Assembly (NCBI RefSeq): GCF_000160835.1
Contig: NZ_GG700733.1
Coordinates: 189,946-253,945 of the forward strand
DNA length: 64,000 nt
Direction of reading: 5' to 3'
Source of the DNA: Limosilactobacillus antri DSM 16041
GTDB lineage: Bacteria > Bacillota > Bacilli > Lactobacillales > Lactobacillaceae
A model generated the notes under the pieces. The model saw nothing but the letters and a program-made list of their open reading frames with translations. It did no database searches and was not told the origin of the DNA. This document shows positions 52,165 through 60,875 of this stretch, in pieces (within the stretch, counting starts at the first letter, position 1; every line of letters starts with the position of its first letter). The translations under genes and the position numbers were made by a program.

Positions 52165-53235
52165 TTAAAGGCCAAGCAGCGGCAGAACAAATTTCATCAC
52201 TCCCCCGGCCAGCAGGCCAGTGAAGGGATCGACGAGGGCGGTAATCACCATCGTGGTCGCAGCTGCCAGCTGTTCCTTACCGGCCAGGGCGGTGGCGGCA
52301 TTTTCCGGGAAAGTCACAAAGAGGCCGAGGACCAGTAAAAAGCCGGCAATGGAGCTGCTGGGGACGTACTTGCCGATTTTGGGCAGCCAGCCAGCGAACA
52401 GGATTACTGCCATGATTAACATCATTAAAACACCAGCAATCACTGGTTCCGGGGCACTCGCCGTTGCGGAAATGATGGTTTCGACCGGGGCACCGCCGAG
52501 GAGGCTGGTTCCCATGTCGGCCAAGGCCTGGGAGGAGGTCAACAGGTTCAGGTTGACCGGGTTGGGCTTGATCCCGGTCATTTGCCCGGTGATCAACCCG
52601 TAGGAGAGGTTGGCCCCGATATTTAAGCAGGCCAGTCCCAATGCGCCCCGCAGGATGCGCAGGTTGAACAGCGGCTTGGTGAAAATGAACCGACGGACGG
52701 TGACGTTCTGGGGCAACTCGTTTTGGTAGTGTTCAACGAAGACCGCAAAGAGGCTCGATAGAATGACGGAGAGGCAAATTGTCCAGACCAGGTCCTTGGA
52801 AAGCAGGTAGGTAATGACGGCAACCGCAATGGAGACCCAGCCGGTCCAACTGCGGTCCTTGCTCATGTTGAGGGCGATTTTCGCCAGCATGACCCCAACA
52901 CCAGCCATCATGGCGGTGATGATCTGGTTGCCAAAGACCTGCACGATTTTGGTCAGCGTACCGGTGAGCCCGATAATCAGCATGATGACCGAGCCGCCGA
53001 AGATGATCGAGGTATATTCACGGGTGTTTTTACCCAGATTACCGGTCAAGGCGAGTGACTCGGCCTGGAAGGAGACCGGGGCGACGGAATTAAAGGCGAA
53101 GTTAATGCCAGAAACTAACAGGAACGAAAAGGTGGTGGGAAAAACGGCAAAGCCCAGGCCCAGTGCCATGATTCCCTGGGGAATCCCGTTGAGAACGACG
53201 CCTAGCGCCGCCATAATATCTGCAAACCAGTGCAT
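52165..53235 (-). CDS. NCS2/AzgA-like purine permease
   Basis: 356 residues, about 11-12 membrane segments. GINFAFNSVAPVSFQAESLALTG and FGGAPVETIISATASAP-like LLGGAPVETIISATASAPEP resemble nucleobase-ascorbate/AzgA permease motifs. Slightly shorter than typical NCS2 (about 430). GGAGG precedes the ATG. Upstream are an AT-rich promoter and two inverted PurBox-like sites, which would agree with purine uptake. Confidence 0.8.
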   Translation of the reverse strand: MHWFADIMAALGVVLNGIPQGIMALGLGFAVFPTTFSFLLVSGINFAFNSVAPVSFQAESLALTGNLGKNTREYTSIIFGGSVIMLIIGLTGTLTKIVQVFGNQIITAMMAGVGVMLAKIALNMSKDRSWTGWVSIAVAVITYLLSKDLVWTICLSVILSSLFAVFVEHYQNELPQNVTVRRFIFTKPLFNLRILRGALGLACLNIGANLSYGLITGQMTGIKPNPVNLNLLTSSQALADMGTSLLGGAPVETIISATASAPEPVIAGVLMMLIMAVILFAGWLPKIGKYVPSSSIAGFLLVLGLFVTFPENAATALAGKEQLAAATTMVITALVDPFTGLLAGGVMKFVLPLLGL

Positions 53236-53249
53236 GGTACCCTCCTAAA

Positions 53250-53359
53250 CACGAACAATAATAGCTTAATTGTCGACATTGTTAACTACAACTTGATGAT
53301 ACAAGGAAAGGTTTTCAAAATCAATCATTATTTTAAGATAACCTTGCATAATGTTCGTG
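53250..53359 (-). promoter_or_regulatory. Two PurBox-like sites flanking the permease promoter
   Basis: CACGAACAATA (53250-53260) and, inverted, TAATGTTCGTG (53349-53359). Both contain the CGAAC core of PurR boxes. Spacing (about 88 bases) is longer than in classic tandem PurBoxes. Confidence 0.35.
53296..53324 (-). promoter_or_regulatory. Promoter of the permease-PRT operon
   Basis: -35 TTGATT (53319-53324), 17-base spacer ending TTG, -10 TATCAT (53296-53301). Confidence 0.6.
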
Positions 53360-53401
53360 ATTTATGTGGAAATAATCAAAGGGAGGGCGAACAAGCAATG
53401 A

Positions 53402-53446
53402 AAAAGAGGAATGTTTCCGAAAGTTAACAGGGAACATTCCTCTTTT
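53402..53446. terminator. Terminator between L-HicDH and the permease region
   Basis: AAAAGAGGAATGTT pairs with AACATTCCTCTTTT. A/T runs on both strands. Confidence 0.85.
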
Positions 53447-53498
53447 ATGGACCGTGTTATTTAAATTTCAACTTAGTAATGGGCCACCCCTAGCAAAT

Positions 53499-54440
53499 TT
53501 ATTCTCCCTTGGCCGCCCGTTCCTCTTCGGCCTGCAGGCGCTCCTTGATGTACTTAGCGGAGGTGGCAAGCTTCTCCTGCTCGTCCGCCGTCAGGTCGAG
53601 CTGGAGCTGTTCGACCACACCATCGCGGCCCACCACCGCTGGGTAGGAGAGGTAGGTGCCATATTCGGCCCGGTAGTTAGAAACCGGCATGACGGTTCGC
53701 GAGTCGCTCAGGAGGGCGTTGGTCAAGCGCACCGCGGCGGTCGCAACCCCGTAGTTGGTGTACTTTTTACCCTTGTAAACCAGGTAGCCGCCTTGGCGAG
53801 CCCGTTCTTCTAGGCTGGCGAGGTCGAGGTTCCGCTCCTTAACGAGGTCGAGCAGGGGCTTGCCGAGGACCCGGACGGTCGACCAGGCGGTAAACTGGGA
53901 ATTACCGTGTTCCCCGAGGTTAAAGCCATCCACCGAGCGGGAATCGACCTTGAGGGCTTCACCAACCCGCGCCCGCATCCGGGCCGAATCCAGCAGGGTC
54001 CCGGTACCCATGACGTGTTCCTTTGGCAGGCCGGTCAGTTTTTGGTACATCGAAGTGATGACGTCACAGGGGTTGGTGACATCGACCAGTTTACCGTGGA
54101 AACCATTATCGACGAGCTTTTTGGCGACCAACGGCACCTGGGTTCGGGTGAATTTGAATTCAGCGAAGCGGTCATGGTCGGGGGTGTCCACCAGCTTGGA
54201 TTTCCCGAGGGCGGACACGACCACGTCGCAGTCGGCGAGCTGGGAATCATCGTTGACCGTCAGATTAGTGTGGAAGGGCAGGTTGGCCATGGCGTCGCGG
54301 AGGTCGAGGGCGTCGGCCTGCACCTTGGCTTCGTTCGTATCATAAAGCGCTAAATCGTCGGTAAAACCGCCGGCAACGAGGTAGTGGGCAACCGTGGCGC
54401 CAACGTGACCCATTCCAACTACTGCTACTTTTCTTGTCAT
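53499..54440 (-). CDS. L-2-hydroxyisocaproate dehydrogenase (L-HicDH)
   Basis: 313-residue member of the lactate/malate dehydrogenase family. NAD loop GMGHVGATVAHYL, NPCDVITSMY, catalytic His in NLGEHGNSQF. DTNEAKVQADALDLRDAMANL and WSTVRVLGKPL are far closer to Weissella L-HicDH than to lactate dehydrogenases. It reduces branched-chain 2-keto acids such as 2-ketoisocaproate to L-2-hydroxy acids. ATG 54440 follows AAAGGGAG. Second gene of an operon under an Ile T-box, which supports a branched-chain role. Confidence 0.88.
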   Translation of the reverse strand: MTRKVAVVGMGHVGATVAHYLVAGGFTDDLALYDTNEAKVQADALDLRDAMANLPFHTNLTVNDDSQLADCDVVVSALGKSKLVDTPDHDRFAEFKFTRTQVPLVAKKLVDNGFHGKLVDVTNPCDVITSMYQKLTGLPKEHVMGTGTLLDSARMRARVGEALKVDSRSVDGFNLGEHGNSQFTAWSTVRVLGKPLLDLVKERNLDLASLEERARQGGYLVYKGKKYTNYGVATAAVRLTNALLSDSRTVMPVSNYRAEYGTYLSYPAVVGRDGVVEQLQLDLTADEQEKLATSAKYIKERLQAEEERAAKGE

Positions 54441-54471
54441 AAGCAAAACTCCCTTTCTTATTCAAGTCTGA

Positions 54472-55281
54472 TTAGTCGACAGCGTTAACCGTTACGGTAC
54501 CGAAACCGTGGTCAAATTTAGCTTCCCACTTACCCGTAGTCAGGTGGGGCGGCAGGAGGAAGGTCCCGGAGGATACCAGCTGCCCAGCTCGGAACACCTT
54601 TCCCTGGGCGACCAGTTTTTTAACTAACCAGGAGAGGGATTCTAAGGGGTTGCCGAGAACTTCGCTAGAACTGCCGGTGGCCTCTTCCTTCCCGTCATGG
54701 TAGAGGGTAACGTTAACGTTCGCGGCATCTTCGACGGTGGGGAAGACCTCGTCAGTCGGCCGTTCTTCACCGTAAACGACGTAGCCACCGACCGCACAGT
54801 CACTCATCACGCTGAATTTATCCAGGTCGGGGAACCAGTCGGCAAAGCGGCTGTCTGGTAATTCGACGGTCCCGCACACCGTCGTCTTGTGGAGCAGGTC
54901 AGCTAAACTATCGGTTGCCAGCAGATCTTCGGTGGCCCGGAAACCAAGTTCGACTTCCAGCAATGGCTCCATCGTCTGGGCCTTTAGTGACAGCTGGGCT
55001 GGGGAAGGCAGGAAGTGGGAGTCAACCTGTTGCCCGTAGAGGGGGCTGTCGGAGTCAAACATATCCTGGGTCTGCTTAGAGGTCAAGGAAACCTTGTAGC
55101 CGCCAGTCGGGAGTTTCTTGAGGGCGACGAAGCGGTCCTGGACGGCGTAGGCAGTATCATCATCGGTGACGACGCCTTGCCAGTCGGCCATCTTGAGGGG
55201 GACCTTGCTCTGGTAGGCCTTTGCGAGGGCCTGGGCGAATGCTTCTTGTTGTTGGTTTAAGGTAACGTGTTGTTCAGTCAT
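54472..55281 (-). CDS. 2-keto-4-pentenoate hydratase-family protein (MhpD/FAH-like)
   Basis: 269 residues of the hydratase/decarboxylase branch of the FAH superfamily. Recognisable features are YKVSLTSKQTQ, LLEVELGFRA with metal-binding Glu residues, and the C-terminal FDHGFGTVTV. In aromatic degradation such enzymes add water to 2-hydroxydienoates, but no such pathway is visible here. It heads the operon with L-HicDH, so it probably acts on a 2-keto or 2-enol acid feeding that dehydrogenase. AAGGAGG precedes the ATG. Confidence 0.82.
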   Translation of the reverse strand: MTEQHVTLNQQQEAFAQALAKAYQSKVPLKMADWQGVVTDDDTAYAVQDRFVALKKLPTGGYKVSLTSKQTQDMFDSDSPLYGQQVDSHFLPSPAQLSLKAQTMEPLLEVELGFRATEDLLATDSLADLLHKTTVCGTVELPDSRFADWFPDLDKFSVMSDCAVGGYVVYGEERPTDEVFPTVEDAANVNVTLYHDGKEEATGSSSEVLGNPLESLSWLVKKLVAQGKVFRAGQLVSSGTFLLPPHLTTGKWEAKFDHGFGTVTVNAVD

Positions 55282-55467
55282 AAGTATTTCCTCCTTGAAC
55301 TCGTGCCGCCGTTACCTTTCGCTCGGTATGAAATCGGGCTAATCGTTAACTACGACTTAAATCTTGATTTGTTGCTACTTGAATTAATTCCTGCTGAATG
55401 TGAATGTTGCTAATGTCGCTGTCTGCCACGACCATCACCACCTTTAATTGATTGGAACGAAGAACGA

Positions 55468-55755
55468 AAAAAGCGTCCTCCCAGCTTCTGGATTAGAAAC
55501 TGAAAAGGACGCTGTAAAACGTGGTACCACCTTTCTTTACGGTTAGAAAAACCGCCTTAACCAACTGCCACCGCTAAGGGCAATTAGTCGGCACGATAAT
55601 GGGTGCTGCCAGTACGTTCTACTTGATACTTCGTTCGACATACGACTCCCGAGTGATTGAAGCGCGCGCCCCATCTACTGGTTTGCACCACCCACCAGCT
55701 CTCTGCTACCGGTTCGCGGCTTCGTTCTCGATCAACGTCTTTTATTTTGATTGAT
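55468..55755 (-). promoter_or_regulatory. T-box riboswitch, specifier AUC (Ile), hydratase/L-HicDH leader
   Basis: Minus strand T-box AAGGTGGTACCACG (55519-55532), then terminator AGCGTCC / GGACGCT with T-run (55469-55513). Stem I distal AGAGAGCTGGTGGGTGGTG. Lower helices CGAG/CTCG and GAAGC/GCTTC enclose a specifier ATC followed by A (complement of 55655-55657), i.e. isoleucine. Confidence 0.88.
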
Positions 55756-55762
55756 TGTTAGT

Positions 55763-55791
55763 AGGATAGCACCTGTTTATGAGAAAATCAA
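55763..55791 (-). promoter_or_regulatory. Promoter of the hydratase/L-HicDH operon
   Basis: -35 TTGATT (55786-55791), 17-base spacer, -10 TATCCT (55763-55768). Confidence 0.65.
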
Positions 55792-55830
55792 GGATAAAAT
55801 GAGAAAAAGATGAGAAAAATATTTTCATCA

Positions 55831-55870
55831 AAAAGGACACCCGCCAGACAGTACATCTGACGGGTGCCTT
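55831..55870 (-). terminator. Terminator of thrS
   Basis: Minus strand GGCACCCGTCAGA pairs with TCTGGCGGGTGTCC, then TTTTT. A second hairpin (55903-55936, GCCTGCCCGGCT / AGCCGTGGGGTC region) lies between it and the gene. Confidence 0.8.
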
Positions 55871-55977
55871 ACGTCATTAATTTGGAGGTTAATGAGTATT
55901 TATATGGCCCTGCCCAGCCGTGGGGTCAGCCGGGCAGGCACAGTGCAGTTATTAAACGTTATTGGGAGAGTTCTTCA

Positions 55978-57780
55978 CTAATTTTTCCGGGAGTAGGAAG
56001 CGATGTCAGCAAGGATTTCGTTCATGAAGGCGTCCTGGCTCATGCTGTTTTGGGCCTCTTCACCGTACTTCCGAACAGAAACAGCGTTATCCTTAACTTC
56101 ATCGTCACCGACAACCAGCGTGTACGGAACCTTCTGGGTCTGGGCTTCACGAATCTTGTAGCCCATCTTTTCGTTCCGGTCGTCAACGACTACCCGGATT
56201 TGGGCAGCCTTCATCTTGTCAGCCAGCTGCTTAGCGTAGTCACCGTGCTTTTCGTCGCTAACCGGGATGATGTGGACTTGTTCAGGAGCTAACCAGGTTG
56301 GGAAAGCACCCTTGTAGATTTCAGTCAAGTAGGCAACGAACCGTTCCATGGTACCGACGATCCCACGGTGGATCATGACTGGCATGTGTTCCTTACCATC
56401 TTTGCCAACGTAGGACAGGCCGAAGCGGTCTGGCTGCATGAAGTCCAGTTGGATTGTGGACATCGTTTCGTCGTTGCCGAGGGCCGTCTTGGTTTGGATA
56501 TCCAGCTTTGGTCCGTAGAAGGCGGCTTCACCTTCGGCTTCGTAGTAGTCGAGGTTCAGGTCATCCATGGCCGCCTTCAGCAGCTTTTGCGATTCATCCC
56601 ACATCTCATCGTTTCCGTAGTACTTTTCCTTGTTCTTCGGGTCACGCAGGGACAGCCGGAAGCTGTAATCGGTGATGTCGAAGTCCTTGTAAACGTCCAT
56701 GATCAGGTTCAGGATCTTGGCAAATTCGTCCCGGATCTGGTCAACGGCAACGAAGGTGTGACCGTCGTTCAGGGTCATTTCACGAACCCGTTGCAGACCT
56801 GACAGGGCACCAGACTTTTCGTAACGGTGCATCATCCCGAGTTCGGCGATCCGCATTGGCAGGTCACGGTAGGAACGGATGTGGTGCTTGTAAATCTGGA
56901 TGTGGCTTGGGCAGTTCATTGGCCGGATTTCCAGCATTTCACCGTCGCCCATGTCCATTGGCGGGAACATGTCGTCACGGTAGTGTTCCCAGTGACCAGA
57001 AGTCTTGTAGGCGTCTAGGTTCATCAGCACTGGGGTGTAGACGTGTTCGTAACCATCAGCGACTTCCCGGTCAATGATGTAACGTTCGATCGTCCGGCGA
57101 ATCGTAGCACCCTTCGGCATCCAGTATGGCAGACCGGCACCGACCTTTGGATCAACGAAGAAGAGGTCGAGTTGGTTACCGATTACCCGGTGGTCGTGTT
57201 CACGGGCTTCTTGCCGCTTCTTCATGTCCTCGTCCAGGGCGTCCTTGCTAAAGAAGACGGTCCCGTAAACCCGTTGCAGCATTGGGTTGGAGGACATCCC
57301 CTTCCAGTAGGCCCCGGCAACGGACAAGAGCTTGAGGTGCTTGATGGCGTCGCCGTAAACCATGATGTCACCATCAGCAACGGCCTTGACGTCACCGACT
57401 TGGTACATGGCAACCTTGCCGTCCTTAGCGGCCTCCTTGATTAATTCGCTGGAGTAAGGGTCGTCCTTGACTTCAGCCAGGGCGTCGTCCAGGTCGGCTT
57501 CGACGAATTCAACCTTGGCGTCCTTGGCCTTCGCCAGCAGGGCGTCTTGCAATGCTGATAATTCGTCGGCAGATACCTGTTGGTCATCCTTGTCGGAGTC
57601 AACGTGGAAGCCATCTTCGTCAGCAACGCTTTCACCCAAGCGGATTCCCTTAAATTCTTGGTGCAGGGAATCCTTCAGCAGCAGGGAAGCAAGCTTCCGC
57701 AGTGCTTGTAAACCTTCTTCTGAATCGCGGTCAATCTTTTTGACTGACCCATCAACGGACATAACTGCAATCTGTGCCAT
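55978..57780 (-). CDS. thrS: Threonyl-tRNA synthetase with degenerate editing domain
   Basis: 600 residues. The catalytic core is complete: [13 protein letters not shown] with the zinc Cys, motif 2 [19 protein letters not shown], motif 3 [11 protein letters not shown], and the C-terminal anticodon-binding domain. The N-terminal part is about 40 residues shorter than usual. It aligns with the editing domain ([27 protein letters not shown]) but lacks the HxxxH pair (residues read LRKLASLLL) and the Cys/GPH editing residues (VYGDAIKHL). Editing of Ser-tRNA-Thr is therefore probably absent. ATG 57780 follows AAAGGAGA. Thr T-box upstream. Confidence 0.93.
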   Translation of the reverse strand: MAQIAVMSVDGSVKKIDRDSEEGLQALRKLASLLLKDSLHQEFKGIRLGESVADEDGFHVDSDKDDQQVSADELSALQDALLAKAKDAKVEFVEADLDDALAEVKDDPYSSELIKEAAKDGKVAMYQVGDVKAVADGDIMVYGDAIKHLKLLSVAGAYWKGMSSNPMLQRVYGTVFFSKDALDEDMKKRQEAREHDHRVIGNQLDLFFVDPKVGAGLPYWMPKGATIRRTIERYIIDREVADGYEHVYTPVLMNLDAYKTSGHWEHYRDDMFPPMDMGDGEMLEIRPMNCPSHIQIYKHHIRSYRDLPMRIAELGMMHRYEKSGALSGLQRVREMTLNDGHTFVAVDQIRDEFAKILNLIMDVYKDFDITDYSFRLSLRDPKNKEKYYGNDEMWDESQKLLKAAMDDLNLDYYEAEGEAAFYGPKLDIQTKTALGNDETMSTIQLDFMQPDRFGLSYVGKDGKEHMPVMIHRGIVGTMERFVAYLTEIYKGAFPTWLAPEQVHIIPVSDEKHGDYAKQLADKMKAAQIRVVVDDRNEKMGYKIREAQTQKVPYTLVVGDDEVKDNAVSVRKYGEEAQNSMSQDAFMNEILADIASYSRKN

Positions 57781-57808
57781 ATTAATCTCTCCTTTTGGCA
57801 ATATAAAT

Positions 57809-58058
57809 TAAAAACGTCCCAAGTGCACACTAGTAGTGCACTTGGGACGTTAATTAACAGTAGTTAGCGTGGTTCCACCCATGTTCAGCGTTACGATTGC
57901 AACGCTCTCTATGGTGTGTTAACGGACACGACCCAACCAGCCTTATTTCGGCCAGTAATCTAACAAGGTGGTACAAGCAACTGTCGACTCAATGCGGCTT
58001 CCAGTCAAGGTCGCAATTCCCTGGTTAAGCAGTGGTTGTTTGCATTTCCTTTTGATTG
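57809..58058 (-). promoter_or_regulatory. T-box riboswitch, specifier ACC (Thr), thrS leader
   Basis: Minus strand T-box GGGTGGAACCACGC (57867-57880). TGGA in the bulge fits the U73 discriminator of tRNA-Thr. Terminator AACGTCCCAAGTGCAC / GTGCACTTGGGACGTT (57811-57852). The specifier, by pairing of AAGG/CCTT and GCAA/TTGC, is ACC-A (complement of 57970-57972), threonine. Confidence 0.88.
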
Positions 58059-58064
58059 ACTAGA

Positions 58065-58092
58065 ATTATAACACCCATTTTGACTTTGACAA
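58065..58092 (-). promoter_or_regulatory. Promoter of thrS
   Basis: -35 TTGTCA (58087-58092), 16-base spacer, -10 TATAAT (58065-58070). Confidence 0.7.
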
Positions 58093-58118
58093 GCCCTTTT
58101 TTCAAAAAAGTTAAATTA

Positions 58119-58673
58119 TTAGCGTTGACCTTGAGGAGCACCACCAGCAGGCGTGTTGCCAGCAGAGCTGCCGCTAGGGGTCTGCGGAGTTTGACTGCCA
58201 GAGTTTTGGCTGCCCTGCTGAGTACCACCTTGCTGCTGGCCGGTAGTATTATTCTGCTGCTGGGATTGGCCTTGACCCTGGTTGGTCGTCGTTTGCTGGT
58301 TGCCAGTTTGCCCAGCCGGAATCGAATAGGAGTAGGTATTGCTGGTACCAGTCGTACCGGTGTCGTCATCATCGCTGCTGGAGCTGGAGGAATGGCGGTG
58401 CCGGTGGCTGCTCGACCGTTTCGAGCTAGTCGAAACCGATTGGTCATTGTTGGTGTTAGTCTTGATCGGGTTGTGCTGCTTGACGATGAAAATAATAATC
58501 ATTACCAGCAGGACCGTGAGCAGGATCGCTAGCAGGATTTTAAAGATTTTCTTGCCCCGGCCCGGCTTTTGCGGGTGGTGGCCCTTACCGCCCTTTAGCT
58601 TACCGGTTCCCCGTTTCTTGGTCCGTGAATCATAAAGCTGGACCCGGCTGGGCCGTTCTTCGTTGTTATTCAA
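58119..58673 (-). CDS. Membrane-anchored low-complexity Ser/Gln-rich protein
   Basis: 184 residues. Basic N-terminus (TKKRGTGKLKGGKGHH), one membrane helix at about residues 45-67 (FKILLAILLTVLLVMII), then an extracellular tail made almost wholly of Ser, His, Asp, Gln, Asn, Thr and Gly (SSSHRHRHSSSSSSDDDD, then Q/N/T/G repeats). No enzymatic domain. Start: TTG 58673 is 6 bases after GAGGTG; a GTG at 58682 overlaps that ribosome site. The tail may span the cell wall or bind metal at the His/Asp cluster; function unknown. Confidence 0.7.
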   Translation of the reverse strand: MNNNEERPSRVQLYDSRTKKRGTGKLKGGKGHHPQKPGRGKKIFKILLAILLTVLLVMIIIFIVKQHNPIKTNTNNDQSVSTSSKRSSSHRHRHSSSSSSDDDDTGTTGTSNTYSYSIPAGQTGNQQTTTNQGQGQSQQQNNTTGQQQGGTQQGSQNSGSQTPQTPSGSSAGNTPAGGAPQGQR

Positions 58674-58785
58674 TGTCTTCACCTCATTTAGGAAGTTGCG
58701 AAAACTTCGGTGCTGCTTGTTAGTTGTGGTTAATAATGTTCAAGTCTATATTATAACATTGTTCATTGCAGGCAAGCGGTAAAAC

Positions 58786-58823
58786 TAAAACGGTCATCCG
58801 CTGCAGAGGCGGGTGGCCGTTTC
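58786..58823 (-). terminator. Terminator-like hairpin downstream of mntH
   Basis: AAACGGTCATCCGC pairs with GCGGGTGGCCGTTT. Lies about 100 bases past the mntH stop. Confidence 0.6.
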
Positions 58824-58924
58824 AGATCATTATTTGCTTTGGGAGATTATCTAATTGGGATTATCTATAAGATACTCGCCAAAGTTGAAAAAGTTGTGAA
58901 CGTGATGTGACATTCCTGCGTAAT

Positions 58925-60523
58925 TTAGTCATTTTCCATAGTCTTAGCGCCTTCCATTGCGGCTTCCTTTTGACCAAAGCCCTTGCCTTCAGCGGCAAAG
59001 CGCTTGTCACCGCGGTACAGTTCCACGCAGGTCCAGAGCAGCAGGACCAGGATGGCGATAATCGTGATGTAGGCGAGCACGTCAGAGAGCCCCTTGGACC
59101 AAATGCCGAAACCTTCATAAGTGGACGGCAGGTTGTAGAGGTTCAGGAAAGTCAGGGCAATAACGGAAATCCAGCCACAGATCTTGACCCAGAGCCGGTT
59201 CTTAAATTCACCCATTTCAACCTCACTGTTGGTCATCATCAACAGTGGCAGCATTGAGAACGGCAGGGCAAAGGCCAGGAAGACCTGGGAGTTTTCCATC
59301 AGCAGGTTCAGGGCCGTGTGTTGTTGAATGGCGTTTTCACCACTAGTCATGGCGACACAAATCAATACCGGGATAACGGAAATCAACCGGGTTACCAACC
59401 GCCGGGCCCAGAGCGGCATCTTCATGTGGACGAACCCTTCCATGATGACCTGACCAGTCAAGGTCCCGGTAATGGTTGAGTTTTGCCCAGAAGCCAGCAG
59501 GGCGACAGCGAACAGGGTTGAGAGGACCCCGGACTTAGCAACGGCGATCAGGACCGGGTTGGAAAGCATCGAGGTGTTGTTCAAAGCGTCGTACAGACCG
59601 AAGAAGGAACTGTCTTGGACGGCTCCAGTCTTGAAGACCGCCACCCCCATGATCAGCAGCAATGAGTTGACAATGAAGGCAAGGGACAGCTGAATGTTGG
59701 AGTCCCAAGTCGTGAAGCGGACCGTTTGCCGGATGCTATCCAGGTCGTTGTGGTCAATCTTCCGGGTTTGTGAAATTGCGGAGTGCAAGTACAGGTTGTG
59801 GGGCATTACCGTGGCCCCGATGATCCCCAGGGTCCCGGTCAGAGGAGTAATTCCACCGATTTCCGGGTGCTGGGCAATCGCCTTTGCGGAAGGCAGCAGG
59901 CCCATGAAGACGCCGCCCCAGTTCGGGTCAGACAAGGCAACCTGGTAGGCGAAGACGAACAGGATTACCAGGATCAGACAGGCAACAATGGCTTCGATCT
60001 TCCGGAAGCCAATCTTGGTCAGCAGCAACAGTACCAAAACATCCAAAACGGTGATGAACACTGATGGAATTAACGGAATGTGGAAGAGCAGGTTTAAGGC
60101 AATCGCCGCCCCGATAACTTCCGCAATATCCGTCGCCATGATGGCCAATTCCGTCATAATCCAGAGGACAACCCCTAATGCTTTACCGGTCCGTGCCCGT
60201 GTTGCCTGGGCAAGGTCCATTTGGCTCACGATTCCGAGTTTAGCCGCCATGTATTGAAGCAACATCGCAATCAAACTTGAAATCAAGATAGTAGTCATCA
60301 GGGTGTATTGGAAGCTTTGACCACCGGTGATCGAGGTTGACCAGTTACCTGGATCCATGTAACCAACCGCAACCAGGGCGCCAGGGCCAGAGTAGGCAAA
60401 CAGGGTTCGCCAGAATCCTTTGCCGTGCGGGACTTCCACGGTCCCGTTAATTTCTTCAAGTGACTTACCGTTAGCATACTCAATCAAGTGATGCTTTTTC
60501 CGTTGATTTTTTGTGTTGTCCAC
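58925..60523 (-). CDS. mntH: Nramp-family Mn2+/H+ transporter MntH
   Basis: 532 residues, 11-12 membrane helices. Metal-binding helix 1 YMDPGNWSTS and helix 6 ATVMPHNLYLHS carry the DPGN and MPH signatures of manganese-selective Nramp proteins. GTG 60523 follows AAAGGTGG by 7 bases; an ATG at 60541 has no ribosome site. Lactobacilli rely on Mn2+ as antioxidant. A TTTGGT-A-ACCAAA palindrome upstream may be the operator for an MntR-like repressor. Confidence 0.95.
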   Translation of the reverse strand: MDNTKNQRKKHHLIEYANGKSLEEINGTVEVPHGKGFWRTLFAYSGPGALVAVGYMDPGNWSTSITGGQSFQYTLMTTILISSLIAMLLQYMAAKLGIVSQMDLAQATRARTGKALGVVLWIMTELAIMATDIAEVIGAAIALNLLFHIPLIPSVFITVLDVLVLLLLTKIGFRKIEAIVACLILVILFVFAYQVALSDPNWGGVFMGLLPSAKAIAQHPEIGGITPLTGTLGIIGATVMPHNLYLHSAISQTRKIDHNDLDSIRQTVRFTTWDSNIQLSLAFIVNSLLLIMGVAVFKTGAVQDSSFFGLYDALNNTSMLSNPVLIAVAKSGVLSTLFAVALLASGQNSTITGTLTGQVIMEGFVHMKMPLWARRLVTRLISVIPVLICVAMTSGENAIQQHTALNLLMENSQVFLAFALPFSMLPLLMMTNSEVEMGEFKNRLWVKICGWISVIALTFLNLYNLPSTYEGFGIWSKGLSDVLAYITIIAILVLLLWTCVELYRGDKRFAAEGKGFGQKEAAMEGAKTMEND

Positions 60524-60559
60524 GCCAAATCCACCTTTCATCTTATTTTGTTAACTCGA

Positions 60560-60626
60560 TTTGGTAACCAAAATTAACTTAATTCGAATACTTTGTTAGG
60601 GTAGCATAAAAAATATTACATTTCAA
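60560..60626 (-). promoter_or_regulatory. mntH promoter and palindromic operator candidate
   Basis: -35 TTGAAA (60621-60626), 17-base spacer, -10 TACCCT (60598-60603). A 13-bp palindrome TTTGGTAACCAAA is at 60560-60572, downstream of the start point. Confidence 0.5.
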
Positions 60627-60804
60627 CGGAAAATCGCCGCCTTGACGGTCTTTCAGCCCGTGAAACGAGGCTGCCTTGAAGACAGATTGGCGGCGGTTAA
60701 CTAAAGGAACCGCTTGCAAAGGTGTGGACGGGCCGCCAAAATAAATTTAACAAAAAGTTAAACAAGGCCGGTTAATTGGCTAAAGTGCCCCATTTGATAA
60801 ACGT
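60627..60804. other. Intergenic region between mntH and the alcohol dehydrogenase
   Basis: No gene seen. Inverted arms ATCGCCGCC (60632-60640) and GGCGGCG (60691-60697) could form a hairpin with a structured loop. A second GGCCGCC lies near 60732. Confidence 0.4.
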
Positions 60805-60834
60805 TTGACAAATGGTGATTTAGTTCACTATAAT
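60805..60834 (+). promoter_or_regulatory. Promoter of the alcohol dehydrogenase gene
   Basis: -35 TTGACA (60805-60810), 18-base spacer, -10 TATAAT (60829-60834). TGATAAACGTTTGACA overlapping the -35 is an imperfect palindrome resembling a cre box but two bases too long. Confidence 0.75.
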
Positions 60835-60875
60835 AAAGCAGGTTTTAAGTTATTACATCTTAAGGAGAAATGATT

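Noticed and set aside
53230-53427. 65-codon plus-strand frame ending in MKKRNVSES, with a GGGAGGG before the last ATG
   Set aside because: Runs through the permease promoter and into the terminator hairpin. The last 9 codons have a good ribosome site but look like chance overlap with the hairpin.
53499-54440. Call of L-lactate dehydrogenase
   Set aside because: Motifs around the NAD loop and GEHGNSQF region fit L-2-hydroxyisocaproate dehydrogenase better, and the Ile T-box agrees.
60801-60816. cre box TGATAAACGTTTGACA before the alcohol dehydrogenase
   Set aside because: Palindromic but two bases longer than the cre consensus; kept only as a remark.
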